Assembly (NCBI GenBank): GCA_963580285.1
Contig: OY757026.1
Location: forward strand, 66,775,396-66,839,395
Reading direction: 5' to 3'
Origin: Lucinisca nassula
Taxonomy: Eukaryota > Mollusca > Bivalvia > Lucinida > Lucinidae
Length of the DNA: 64,000 nucleotides
The notes beneath the pieces are model-generated. The model was given only the letters and a program-made list of their open reading frames with translations, did no database searches and was not told the DNA's origin. How positions within the stretch are numbered: position 1 is the first letter of the stretch; every line of letters begins with the position of its first letter. The translations under genes and the position numbers were made by a program. Below are positions 55,211 through 64,000 of this stretch, in pieces.

Positions 55211-57397
55211 TGTTTTACGTTTGACCTCTAAGTACCTTGGCCTTCGTGGTACCAACCTGTGTCTTGCACACGACACATCATTTCATGATGGTTCAATTTT
55301 CTGCCAAGTACCGGTAGTTTCAAAATTCTTCTAGGAATAAGGAAGTTATTAGCCGGACATGAAAAAAACTCCTTTTTGACCTCTGACCTCTAAGTATGAC
55401 CTTGACCGTTGATATACGGACCTGTGTCTTACGCGCGTCACATCGTCTCATAATGGATTACAACACATTCAAAATCGTTCTAAGAATAAGGAAGTTATTG
55501 ACCGGACACAAAAAGGCCCCTTTTTTACCTTTGACCTCTAAGTGTGACCTTAGCATTGGAGATACACATCTGGGTCTTGCGCGCTACACATTGTCTTATA
55601 AAGTTGAACATTTCTGCAATGTAACTTTAAAATGCTCATCCAGAAATAAAAGTTATTGACCAGACAAGAAAAAAACAACCTTTTTTATTACCCTTGACTT
55701 CTGAATGTGACTTTAACCTTGGATGTACCTACTTGGATCTTGCGCGCGACACATTGTCTCATGATGGTTAACGTTAACATTTCTGCCAAGTAATCCAAAA
55801 ATCCATCAAGGAATAAGACAGTTATTGATCGGACATGAAAAAGAACCATTTTTCACCTTTGACCTTTTAGTATGACCTTTGACCTTTAGAGGTGCCAACT
55901 TGGATGTTGGCGCGGCACATCGTCCCATGATCGGTAACAGTTCTGACATCAATAAAAGAATAAGAAAGTTATTGAAAGTACACGAAAAAAAGCCCCACGA
56001 AAAATGACCTTGACGTTGGGGGTACAGACCTTGGTCTTGCGCACGACACATCGTCTAATGAAGGTTTCTAATGAACATTTCTGCAAGGTTACTGTATTCA
56101 GAAATAGAAAAAGTTATTGACCCAAAACGAAAAAAGACCTGTTTTACATTTGAACTCTAAGTATGACCTTGGTATTGGAGGTCCCGACCTGGGTCTTGCG
56201 CGCAACACATTCTCTCGTGATGATTCACATTGCTGCCAAGTAATTTCCAATTCCAGCCAAAAATAATAAAGTTATTGACCAAACACGAAAAAAGACCTTT
56301 TTTCATTTGACCTCTAAGTATGACCTTGACATTTAAGGCACTGACCTAGGTTTTGCGCGCAACAATTGTCTCATGATGGTTAGCGTTTCTGCCAAGTAAT
56401 TTTAAAATCCATCCAGGAATTAGAAAGTTATTCACCGAACATGAAAAAAGAACAATTTTCTAACCTTTGACCTTTAAGTATGACCTTGACCTTTGAGGTA
56501 CGACCTGGATCTTAGGCGCTTCACATCTTTCCATGATGGTTAACATTTCTGCCATCCATAAAAGTATAAGAAAGTTATTGGCCGTACACGAAAAAAGGCC
56601 CTTTTTGAACTTTGATCTAAGTATGACTTTGGCATTGGGGTACGGACCTTGGACTTGCGCACGACACATCGTCCAATGAAGGTGATCATTTCTGCAAGGT
56701 TACTGTGTTCAGAAATAGAACACAGTATTGGCCGGACACGAAAAAGACCCCCTTTTACCTTTGACCTCTAAGTATGACCTTGATCTTGGAGGTACCGACC
56801 TGGGTCGTGCTCGCAATACATTCTTTTAAGATGGTTCACATTTTTGCCCAGCAATTTCAAAATCCATCCAGGAAAAAGGAAGTTATTGACCGAACACGAA
56901 AAAAGACCCTTTTTTGACCTTTGAACTGTAAGTTTGACCTTGACCTTGGGGTACCGACCTTGGTCTTGCGTGCAACAAATCGCCTCATGATGGTTAACAT
57001 TTCTGCCATGTAATTTCAAAATCCATCCAGGAAAATTGACCGAATATGAAAAAAGATACTTTTTTGACATTTGACCTGTAAGTATGACCTTGACCTTTGA
57101 GATACCAACCTGGGTCATATGCGCGGCACATAATCTCATAATGGGTAACATTTCTGCCAAGTATAATTAAAATCCATCTAAAAACAAGAAAGTTATTGAC
57201 CGGACACTATTTGCCCACATACATACTCGATTTCGTGACAAACTTCCAAGGAAAATAACTAAAAATTTATAAATGCAAGAGTTCTAGTTGTTGCGCTCTG
57301 CACGTCGTCTAGTGTTAATTAATATTTTTATATAAAGTTTCGTGACGATAGCTTGAACGGTTTTCAAGTTATAGAGCGGACGCCATTTTGTGACAGA

Positions 57398-57445
57398 CGG
57401 ACGGACGGACAGATGGACAGACGGACGCACGGACCAACAGATAGA
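57398..57445. repeat. (GACGGACG)n-type microsatellite
   Basis: cagacggacggacggacagatggacagacggacgcacgg near the 3' end of element G. Complementary ctgtcc/cgtccgt tracts lie near the 5' ends of elements B (4427) and others. Confidence 0.75.
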
Positions 57446-57489
57446 CGCCCGGGGAAAAACAATATGTCTCCCCGAAAAGTTGGGAGACA

Positions 57490-57989
57490 TAATTATTTGC
57501 AGAAGAGTGCATAAATCCAGCAGTATAAATATATAAACATTAATTCAAATAACTTCGCACAAAAATGATTCAGATATTCTGCAGAAAAACCTTATACACT
57601 GAATGTTGGTAACAGACCTACTGATAGTTTCTATCTAATGTACACTATGAAATGGTGCTAGAAGAATGAACTTGATACTTATTGCTGCTTAAGTGATAAA
57701 CGGAATAGACAAGAATGATGTTTGCATTGTTTATCTACTGATATGATTTCAAAGGTTACTTGCCCTTTGTTTTTATTTAGGATTTGAGCTCTGTGGCAGG
57801 GACAGATGGTATGGGATACAGGAAATAAAATTGCATGATTATATCAATTTAAAATGGTAAATTATCATTAACATACCGAGGAAATGATATTCAAACTTTT
57901 GCCTAAGTGACAGATGTGGTTGAAAGACTGTCACCCTGACAAAACATTGTCCGAAGCCCGCTGCAATGTCCATGCCAAAACGGCTTTAT
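57490..57989. other. Non-coding, nothing recognised
   Basis: AT-rich spacer between element G and the hammerhead repeats. Confidence 0.4.
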
Positions 57990-58056
57990 ATCTTTGAATC
58001 GACTGCCTATTCGAAATTCGCAAAATTGCAGTATGTTTACTCTGGCTTTCATTGTC

Positions 58057-58119
58057 GGATCATTATAGGGCCACTGATGAGGCTTTATTAGCCGAAACTA
58101 TGTAGTATGACCCATCTCC
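58057..58119 (+). ncRNA. Type I hammerhead ribozyme, copy 1
   Basis: Stem I inner arms 58068-58073 (gggcca) and 58108-58113 (tgaccc) pair with one C-A mismatch; outer gga/tcc (58057-58059 / 58117-58119) can close beyond an internal loop. Core ctgatga is at 58074-58080. Stem II ggc/gcc (58081-58083, 58091-58093) has loop tttatta. Core gaa is at 58094-58096. Stem III act/agt (58097-58099, 58104-58106) has loop atgt. The nucleotide at the cleavage site is A58107 (GUA rather than the commoner GUC). All conserved core positions are present. Confidence 0.8.
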
Positions 58120-58438
58120 TTTCTTATGAATGTTTTCATTGCTCTTAAAGGAACTCATTTTTTATTTTTATTTGCCTTCACTGCAGCTGGTGTTGTGCCG
58201 TGTGGCGGCCGTAAAACGTCTCCCCGTACATCAACCATAGTGCAGTTTATATTTTACTTTTGGTCCTTTGAGATCAGCGTGAATATTCTGAGAAATCAGA
58301 AATAAATTATTGGTTTAGACTCATATTCTAGACAGGTTTTTATTATTTGGATCCCATTTTGATTTCTATCAGTCTTTGAATCGACTGCCTATTCGAAATT
58401 CGCAAAATTGCAGTATGTTTACTCTGGCTTTCATTGTC

Positions 58439-58501
58439 GGATCATTTTAGGGCCACTGATGAGGCTTTATTAGCCGAAACTATGTAGTATGACCCATCTC
58501 C
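58439..58501 (+). ncRNA. Type I hammerhead ribozyme, copy 2
   Basis: Core and stems identical to copy 1, offset by exactly 382: stem I 58450-58455 / 58490-58495, ctgatga 58456-58462, stem II 58463-58465 / 58473-58475, gaa 58476-58478, stem III 58479-58481 / 58486-58488, cleavage expected after A58489. One difference lies upstream in the internal loop (cattttag for cattatag), outside the core. Confidence 0.8.
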
Positions 58502-58550
58502 TTTCTTATGAATGTTTTCATTGCTCTTAAAGGAACTCATTTTTGATTTT

Positions 58551-59139
58551 TATTTATAATATTTTCAGGTTGGTGCATAAAATGATATGAGATATGTTTT
58601 ATTTATCATACTAAGGTGAGTTAAGATTTATATTTTTTCGAAGGGAAATAACCAAATATTGTGTATGGTTTAAATAGAGAATTCCAGTGAGTGTCTTTTG
58701 ATATCAAGTTTATCAGGCAAGTCTTCGAGAACGCTTGTAGAATCGCTTACCGCGTTATCGAAGCCGAGCCTGATAAACTTGATATCAAATTAAACGAATC
58801 TGGGCCCAGGATTACAATGCGTACTTAAATTTTAAGTATCTACTTAAACTAGGTATTAACTTAACTGTCGTATAAAGTGAACTTCAAAGAAAATACTTAA
58901 ATATTAAAGGTAACCCAAGTAGGTAACTTTCTTCAGGAGATGACTTTGATATAAGCAAAAGCTTACTGTCAGATCCTGTTAGTTGCTGTTATAATTGATT
59001 GTACATGTACATTATTCTTGACAAATAAATACTGTTTAAACCAAGTAGGTACCTTAACTTTAAAGATTTGACCTGGACACATGAATGTATATATCATCAA
59101 CGGCTAACATGAGAGCTTTTATTTGCTCGAAATCCCCAG
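58551..59139. other. Non-coding with a palindrome and a TIR-like end
   Basis: A 22-bp perfect inverted repeat at 58697-58718 and 58768-58789 (tttgatatcaagtttatcag.. / ..ctgataaacttgatatcaaa). gggcccaggattacaat at 58803-58819 recurs inverted at 63169-63185. Otherwise AT-rich. Confidence 0.55.
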
Positions 59140-59259
59140 TCATTCTCGGTAGCTCCGACGTTAGAGTGTTTGCATCATATACAAAAGGCCCGGGTTCGGG
59201 TCCCGGTCGAACCACTTTTATTTTCCTCCCTGTGGCGAAAGTTGACTTGGCGATGAGGT
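59140..59259 (+). mobile_element. tRNA-like SINE head
   Basis: ctcggtagctccgacgttagagtg..ggcccgggttcgggtcccggtcgaacc has an A-box-like tagctccgacg and a strong T arm with box B gggttcgggtccc. The anticodon region is not tRNA-like. Its 3' part is cut by the Penelope-like insertion. Confidence 0.5.
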
Positions 59260-60546
59260 TTTAGCTCTACTTCTAGATATTTAGATGATTTATTAAATAT
59301 TGATAATACCTATTTTGATGGTTTGATCAGTCAGATTTACCCCCTAGAACTTCAGTTAAATAAAGCAAATTCTTCTGATACCGAGGCCCCGTTTTTGGAT
59401 TTACATCTATCTATTGTAGATGGATTTGTTTCGTGCAAAATTTATGATAAACGCGATGACTTTGATTTTGAGATTGTAAATTTTCCTTTTTTGGATGGTG
59501 ATGTTCCTCGTGCGCCATCCTATGGCGTTTATATTTCGCAATTAATTCGATTTGCTAGAGTGTGTAGTCATGAAACTGACTTCAACACTCGTAATAAATT
59601 ATTAACGGCTAAACTCCTTAATCAGGGTTATCGGTACCATAAACTACGCAAAGCCTTTTCAAAATTTTATAGACGCCATTCTGATTTAATTTCAAAATTC
59701 AATATTGGACTTAAATCTCTTCTGCAACAAGGTCTATCGGAACCCGAATTTTATGGTGACTTAGTATATAAATTCAGAAAAATATATAACCGCAATGACT
59801 TCAGCACCCAATTTCGTAAAATCATTCTTCGATATAAAAAGATTGGGTACAACATGGATATTATACGACAGACTGCATGCATGGTAGTTAACCCAATCAC
59901 GGTTGGCAACTTTGCTTCCCTCGTTAATTGCACGCCGGTGGGTCAGGCCTCAGATTCTATGACGGCTCCAACGTAAAGGCTTCTTGAAAATTAAAGAGAT
60001 AATGTTGGTTGGTGCCTGATGCTCTGTCTCTGGTCGGGCTCATCGGAGTCTAACTGTTGGTTTTCTTTTGCTCCAGCATTTCAGTGGTTTCTTGCTGTCG
60101 AGTCCGCACCGTTGTCTCACCTCTGTGGTTCTTTGATTTCTGTGTTCACGGAGATGTTGCACTGATGAGTTAGGAGGCCTTCATGCGGACTGAACAAATT
60201 ATTTGTCTAAATCGCGACGGACGTAAGGGCGAGGATTGTGGCCACGTAAAATCGATTTAAGCCCCCCAGTGGAAATCTTCCACTGACCGTTCCAAGGCGG
60301 CTCTTCCGTGGCGATTTATTTATGTTGTTGTTTGTTACTTACTGTGTGTATCACTTGTGTCTTTTAATTTTGGATGGCCATATGGCCATTTTGTGGGAAA
60401 GTTACTGTCCATATGGCCTTCCTTTGTTTAGGTTTCCATTATGGTCTGGTCGCTTAATGTTTGTATTTCTTTCCCTTTGGTGTCTTTTATGGATGGAGTA
60501 AGTTAATTGTATCAATTCCTGATCTTTATTTTAACTTCTACTTTTT
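59260..60546 (+). mobile_element. Penelope-like element, 5'-truncated just before YLDD
   Basis: Starts at ttttagctctacttctagatatttagatgat (motif C) and runs through the RT C-terminal region and the complete 3' tail, ending ttttaacttctacttttt. The coding part is open and lacks the lesions of the 17097 copy. Confidence 0.85.
59262..59976 (+). pseudogene. Penelope-like RT, C-terminal 238 codons
   Basis: Begins within SSTSRYLDDLLNID and reads FDGLISQIYPLELQLNKANS, EAPFLDLHLSIVDGFVSCKI YDKRDDFDFEIVNFPF, PSYGVYISQLIRFARVCSH, KLLNQGYRYHKLRKAFSKFY and YNMDIIRQTACMVVNPITVG, ending ASDSMTAPT. No stop or shift is seen. The stop position is the same as in the 17657-19024 frame, and no GIY-YIG follows. 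Motifs A and B are lost by the truncation, so no active enzyme can be made. Confidence 0.85.
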
Positions 60547-60748
60547 ATACTACTGGGATGTATTTTTCCCTTGGTGTGTCAAAGTTTTCGACGAATAGAA
60601 CTGTATCAAACATCCCTTTACGAGTACATAACACTGTATAATACTGGTGATAGGGCAACAATTTATTGTTTGGTGTAGGAAGGTTCTTACAAGCGAAAGG
60701 TTGTCTTAAACGACTTGGTTATTTTTGTCAGGGTAGGTGTGTGTATGT

Positions 60749-61048
60749 TTAATTGATTGGTTTGATGTTTAATGTCCCCGTCAACTCTATACAGGTCATT
60801 CTGGAGACGTTGCTCCTATTTTGTGGGACTTTTACCCGACATTGAGATGAAATGACATCTCCAAGCCCTGTCGCCCAATGAAACCAATAGAGTTCATAAG
60901 CATGGACGATCCGACTCGCTCCGCTTTCCCTCGGCAGGCTTAAATCCTCTAAGTGGGTAACCAGTACTCGTGTGCGGTCGGATTCAGCTCTGCATGGAAG
61001 CGTCAGGCAGCCCATTTATTTCTTCAAGCCCCGATGGGTGGGCGGGGT
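60749..61048 (-). mobile_element. SINE family C copy
   Basis: From attgattggtttgatgtttaatgtccccg to cagcccatttatttcttcaagccccgatgggtggg. Minus-strand sense, moderately diverged. Confidence 0.8.
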
Positions 61049-61532
61049 AGCGTATAAGGGAGGGAGGCTGGCGCATATCACTTTTGTCTGTTATTTAAAA
61101 ACTAATCCTGTGGCACATCTGGTCCATGTTTCTACGTTAATGCATGTCCTGCTACTTTTACGCATATACAATGTTCACAACGTTCATAAGCCGTCTTCAT
61201 GTTTAGCATCATGAAATATTATGACGCCACTTTCATTTAAGAAATGACTTATATTTTCCTGCTGTTCATGAAAGTATGAACGAACAGGGTCGCCTGCAAA
61301 GTAAATGAACACCGAAGGGATTCATGAACATCGAAAAAAATATTTCTTATATTTACATCCTTTTTTCCTCATCACTGGGCGAATAAAATACTTATAAGGC
61401 AAACTGTTACAGCTGAAAAACATTTACACGCTGTTTTTCTACAAAAAGCGGAACTGCATTGTCGTCGTAACTTTCATATGAAAGGACCATTTGTTAAGAT
61501 TCTCGATATCAAAATTTATGAAATGCAAAGGT
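61049..61532. other. Non-coding with a palindrome-family fragment
   Basis: tgctgttcatgaaagtatgaacgaacagggtcgcctgcaaag at 61260-61301 matches the compound palindromes at 42160-42480. At 61410-61460, gctgaaaaacatttacacgctgtttttctacaaaaagcgg is an inverted relative of 41728-41775. Confidence 0.5.
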
Positions 61533-61750
61533 TTTTTTTATTGATTTGAGATTTAACGTCCTCGCAACACTATTAAGGTTTGATTTTGGAAGTGATGCTT
61601 CCAATTTTGTCGGACTTTTACCCGACATTGACATGAAATTACACCTTAAGCACTGTCGCCTATTGAAACCAACAATATTTATACGCATGGACGGCCCGAC
61701 TTGCACCAAATTGCCTGGGCAGGCTTAGACCTTCTAAATGGTTTACTGGA
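61533..61750 (-). mobile_element. SINE family C, partial
   Basis: ttgatttgagatttaacgtcctcgcaacac to caggcttagaccttctaaatggtttac. The head end is missing. Confidence 0.7.
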
Positions 61751-61929
61751 GGCCGCGTGTGGTCAGCTTGTGCTGGTTGGGTGAGACAATGTGATGTGTA
61801 TCTTGCGACACTGTGGCGTCGAACTGATATTGGCCACAACCAATCATATGCTTCTTCTAACTGCCATGATATGCTCTATAAAATAAGTTTGAGGCGTACC
61901 ACCTCCCTTGTAAGCTCGTGCATGTGAGT

Positions 61930-62010
61930 GATTGAGTGTGTTTGTGAGGTGAGTGAGTGAGCGCTTTATGTCTCACCAACTGTAAGGTTATACGCAGATA
62001 AGGACCTCAC
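61930..62010 (-). mobile_element. SINE family B, 3' end fragment
   Basis: (tgag)n then cgctttatgtctcaccaactgtaaggttatacgcagataagg is the reverse complement of the family-B tail (compare 15150-15210). Confidence 0.5.
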
Positions 62011-62387
62011 TCATAAAAAAGACGAGAAAATCCAAGTTCGAATGTACAGTGATTTTATATCCCATTTGTTGTTGTTGTGGTTTTTTTGTTTTGATTGTTT
62101 TTACTCCGACTGGAGCTACTGTTTTCTCCGTGTTTGGCTGCAGGATGTTTGATCTAGTCCTAAATAACTTTATCAACTACATACATGTATAATGATAACA
62201 TCCGAAAACAATATTGTAGCTGGGGTTAAGTGTGCGTGGTTTCTGCGGGAGTCGTCCCTGTTCTTCACCATAGCGCAGAATATATTTATTTTCTTAATTA
62301 TCGACTCTACCAGATTGTTTTTAATATTATGCAATACGCCTAACGACATGAAAAGGGTTGAGTCATGGACAGACTCCATAAAACCGA

Positions 62388-62688
62388 ATCCGTCCCCGCC
62401 CCTCAGGGCTTGAAGAAATAGAATTGGCTGCATGGTGCTTCCATGCAGAGCTGAAACTGACCACACTGGCACGAGTACTGGTAAACAGCTTAAAAGGACT
62501 TAGCCTGCCCAGGCAAAGTGGTGTGAGTCATACCGTCCACTGCATATAAGCCTTACGGTTTCGTTGGGCGACAGGGCTTAAGACGTCATTTCATCTCAGA
62601 GTCGGGTAAAAGTCCCACAAAAATGGAAGCAACGTCTCCAAAATGACCTACATAGTGTTGACGGGGACGTTAAACCTCAATTCAAAAA
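62388..62688 (+). mobile_element. SINE family C, full copy
   Basis: From atccgtccccgcccctcagggcttgaagaaatag to the tail gacgttaaacctcaattcaaaaa. A perfect 17-bp duplication, agactccataaaaccga, lies at 62371-62387 and 62689-62705. Confidence 0.9.
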
Positions 62689-62705
62689 AGACTCCATAAA
62701 ACCGA

Positions 62706-63720
62706 GTTTTGCATATTCAAATATTGTATGATTTCTTGTTTCTAAATGGACCCCATAGAAACAGCGTTTTGAATATGTCGTGGTGCTACATTGTGACCAA
62801 TGTTTGTCCGCACAAATCGAGACTGAGTGTGATCCTTCAATGAAACACGTTTTATAGTGTATAAAACATTTTTCATGGTTTATGTAGGGAAATGGAAACT
62901 AAACCATCATATTTTCTTTTGTCTCCATTCAATCAAGCAGAAGAAGTGATTTTTGACAGATCGCGGGAAAATTGTGGGCCGCCTAAATCAATTGAAACTT
63001 ACGTGCTAATCTTCGTGAAAATTTCCGTCAAAATTACAACTTCATCCGAAGTTAAATACTTAGCTAAGTATATGAAATAGGCGGCTTTCGAATGCACTTT
63101 TTAAGGAAATACTTTACTAAGATAATAATTCCTCCTTAAATCGTTAAGTCGACCTTAACTGAAGTAACGATTGTAATCCTGGGCCCTGGTATTCTGTTAT
63201 CACCTTATCCCCTTGTACACTCTTAAATTAGCAATTTACGACCAGTTTGAGGGTAACGTCGTTTTCATAGCTGCTTGCCACAGAATGGTAATACTTTATC
63301 CAGTGCATTTATTTTCATTTCATCATGTGCTTGACATGGTTAATGGTATGTGATGTGTTGTGTAGATGGCTAAACCTACCAACATAATGCAGGCAAACTG
63401 GATTATACTGTAGACACCATGCGGTATAGGTAGCGTAACACTAAATATTGCTGAGCCGGGAACCGGCACTTTGGGCTAGATTTACTTCAATGTATGTAAA
63501 GGGTACTTATAACAAATCAAAATAATATTTGCTTTGCAATTATATCTGCAAGCACAAAAATACTGCTGACACATTTTCATGGTCGAACCTTTGATAAAAA
63601 AATGGCCCTGTTACTCACATACATTAACAAACATGGCGCACTGCAGCTCAACAAACAGACGGGGTACATGGGGATTTTTTCATTGGGAATTATTCAGCTA
63701 GAGTTGCCCCTCCCCTCCCC
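62706..63720. other. Non-coding, inverted end motif
   Basis: attgtaatcctgggccc at 63169-63185 is the inverted partner of 58803-58819. The + frame at 62892-63080 has no support. Nothing else is recognised. Confidence 0.45.
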
Positions 63721-63722
63721 CA

Positions 63723-64000
63723 TCTGAGGACTGACCCAACGGCATGCAATTAAAGCAAAGTTATTAATCGTGATTGGGTTAACTGACATGCATGCAGGCT
63801 GTCGTAAAATATTTATGTTGTACCCAAAATTTTATGTCGAAGAATGATTTTACGAAATTGGGTAATGAAATCATTGCAAGTATATATTTTTGTGAATTTA
63901 TATACTATTTCGTCATAAAATTCGGGTTCCGATAGCCCTTGTTGCGAAATAGATTTAAGTCCAACATTGAATTATAAAATTAAATCGGAATGATGTCTAT
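63723..64000 (-). mobile_element. Penelope-like RT C-terminal fragment, runs off the window
   Basis: The reverse complement encodes the DLVYKFRKI / NDF..QFRKIILR / NMDI..QPAC-like region with many substitutions and ends near tgaggactgacccaac. The 3' tail is absent. It is more diverged than the other copies and continues beyond 64000. Confidence 0.75.

Larger units (their letters stand above)
52990..57489. mobile_element. Composite minisatellite element G
   Basis: The ends atgtctccc (52990) and gggagacat (57481-57489) are inverted. Units of ~155-165 bp (tgacctctaagtatgaccttgac..cttgcgcgcgacacatcgtctcatgatgg..aagttattgaccggacacgaaaaaag) fill 53000-53150 and 55215-57200, interrupted by an AGCTC-type element. 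A (gacgga)n microsatellite follows at 57398-57445 with a non-repeat 3' region (gccattttgtgacagacgg). Microsatellite plus ~160-bp core repeats recalls the pearl-type elements of oysters (inference). Confidence 0.6.
57990..58550 (+). repeat. Direct repeats with hammerhead ribozymes (retrozyme-like)
   Basis: A ~175-bp segment at about 57990-58165 (tctttgaatcgactgcctattcg.. to ..cttaaaggaactcattttt) is repeated almost identically at about 58372-58547, a period of 382 bp, separated by ~207 bp of unique sequence. Each copy contains a complete hammerhead motif. Two ribozymes in tandem would release a 382-nt monomer from a longer transcript, as in the retrozymes described from plants and metazoans; Penelope-like pseudo-LTRs can also carry hammerheads. 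No coding capacity. Confidence 0.75.

Noticed and set aside
55806..57160. Minus-strand frames of 69-130 codons with a repeated protein-like motif
   Set aside because: They are translations of the ~160-bp DNA repeat of element G; the frame drifts between units.
60156..60212. ctgatgagttagg..ctgaacaaattatttgtc in the Penelope-like tail as a possible hammerhead
   Set aside because: The second core box reads GAAC, not GAAA, the stem I arms do not pair, and the same sequence in all copies shows no compensating changes. A decayed ribozyme cannot be excluded.

Overview
This is a repeat-rich animal nuclear window, most likely from a bivalve mollusc. The clade call is inference, resting on the overall repeat style: Penelope-like elements, tRNA-derived SINEs, and mobile elements carrying arrays of roughly 145-190 bp repeats. 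There are no operons, rRNA genes or CRISPR arrays, and no demonstrably intact host gene.

Two coding relics dominate. (1) A split gene on the + strand can be followed through five exons (12698-13106, 16593-16734, 22083-22175, 23433-23624, 29439-30096). All splice phases agree, but the last exon has an in-frame TAA and a frameshift. Its introns hold a LINE fragment, an antisense Penelope-like element, SINEs, minisatellite-bearing elements and a tandem array of tRNA-like 229-bp units. (2) An intronless, multi-copy-type gene on the - strand runs from 39818 down to 32924, about 1.5 kilocodons once insertions are removed. It is broken by in-frame stops and frameshifts, by a Penelope-like element that itself contains another, and by a SINE.

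Layout: 1-4.3 kb small MITE-like palindromes and fragments; 4.4-12.5 kb a nest of minisatellite-bearing elements (array B holding elements C and D, which hold a Penelope-like fragment, two SINEs and a TTAA-flanked transposon); 12.7-30.1 kb the split gene; 30.2-32.9 kb a Penelope-like fragment and a 532-bp TTAA-flanked MITE; 32.9-39.8 kb the intronless pseudogene; 40-49 kb SINEs, a second TTAA element and several copies of a conserved hairpin; 49.3-52.2 kb an array split by another minisatellite-bearing element; 53-57.5 kb a further composite array; 58.0-58.5 kb two tandem hammerhead-ribozyme motifs 382 bp apart; 59.2-64 kb Penelope-like copies and SINEs.

The strongest candidate for something new is the hammerhead pair at 58.07/58.45 kb, which has the layout of a small retrozyme. 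Next are the tRNA-like array and the family of elements that insert in T-runs, end in a hairpin plus CTCTTG, and each carry a different minisatellite.
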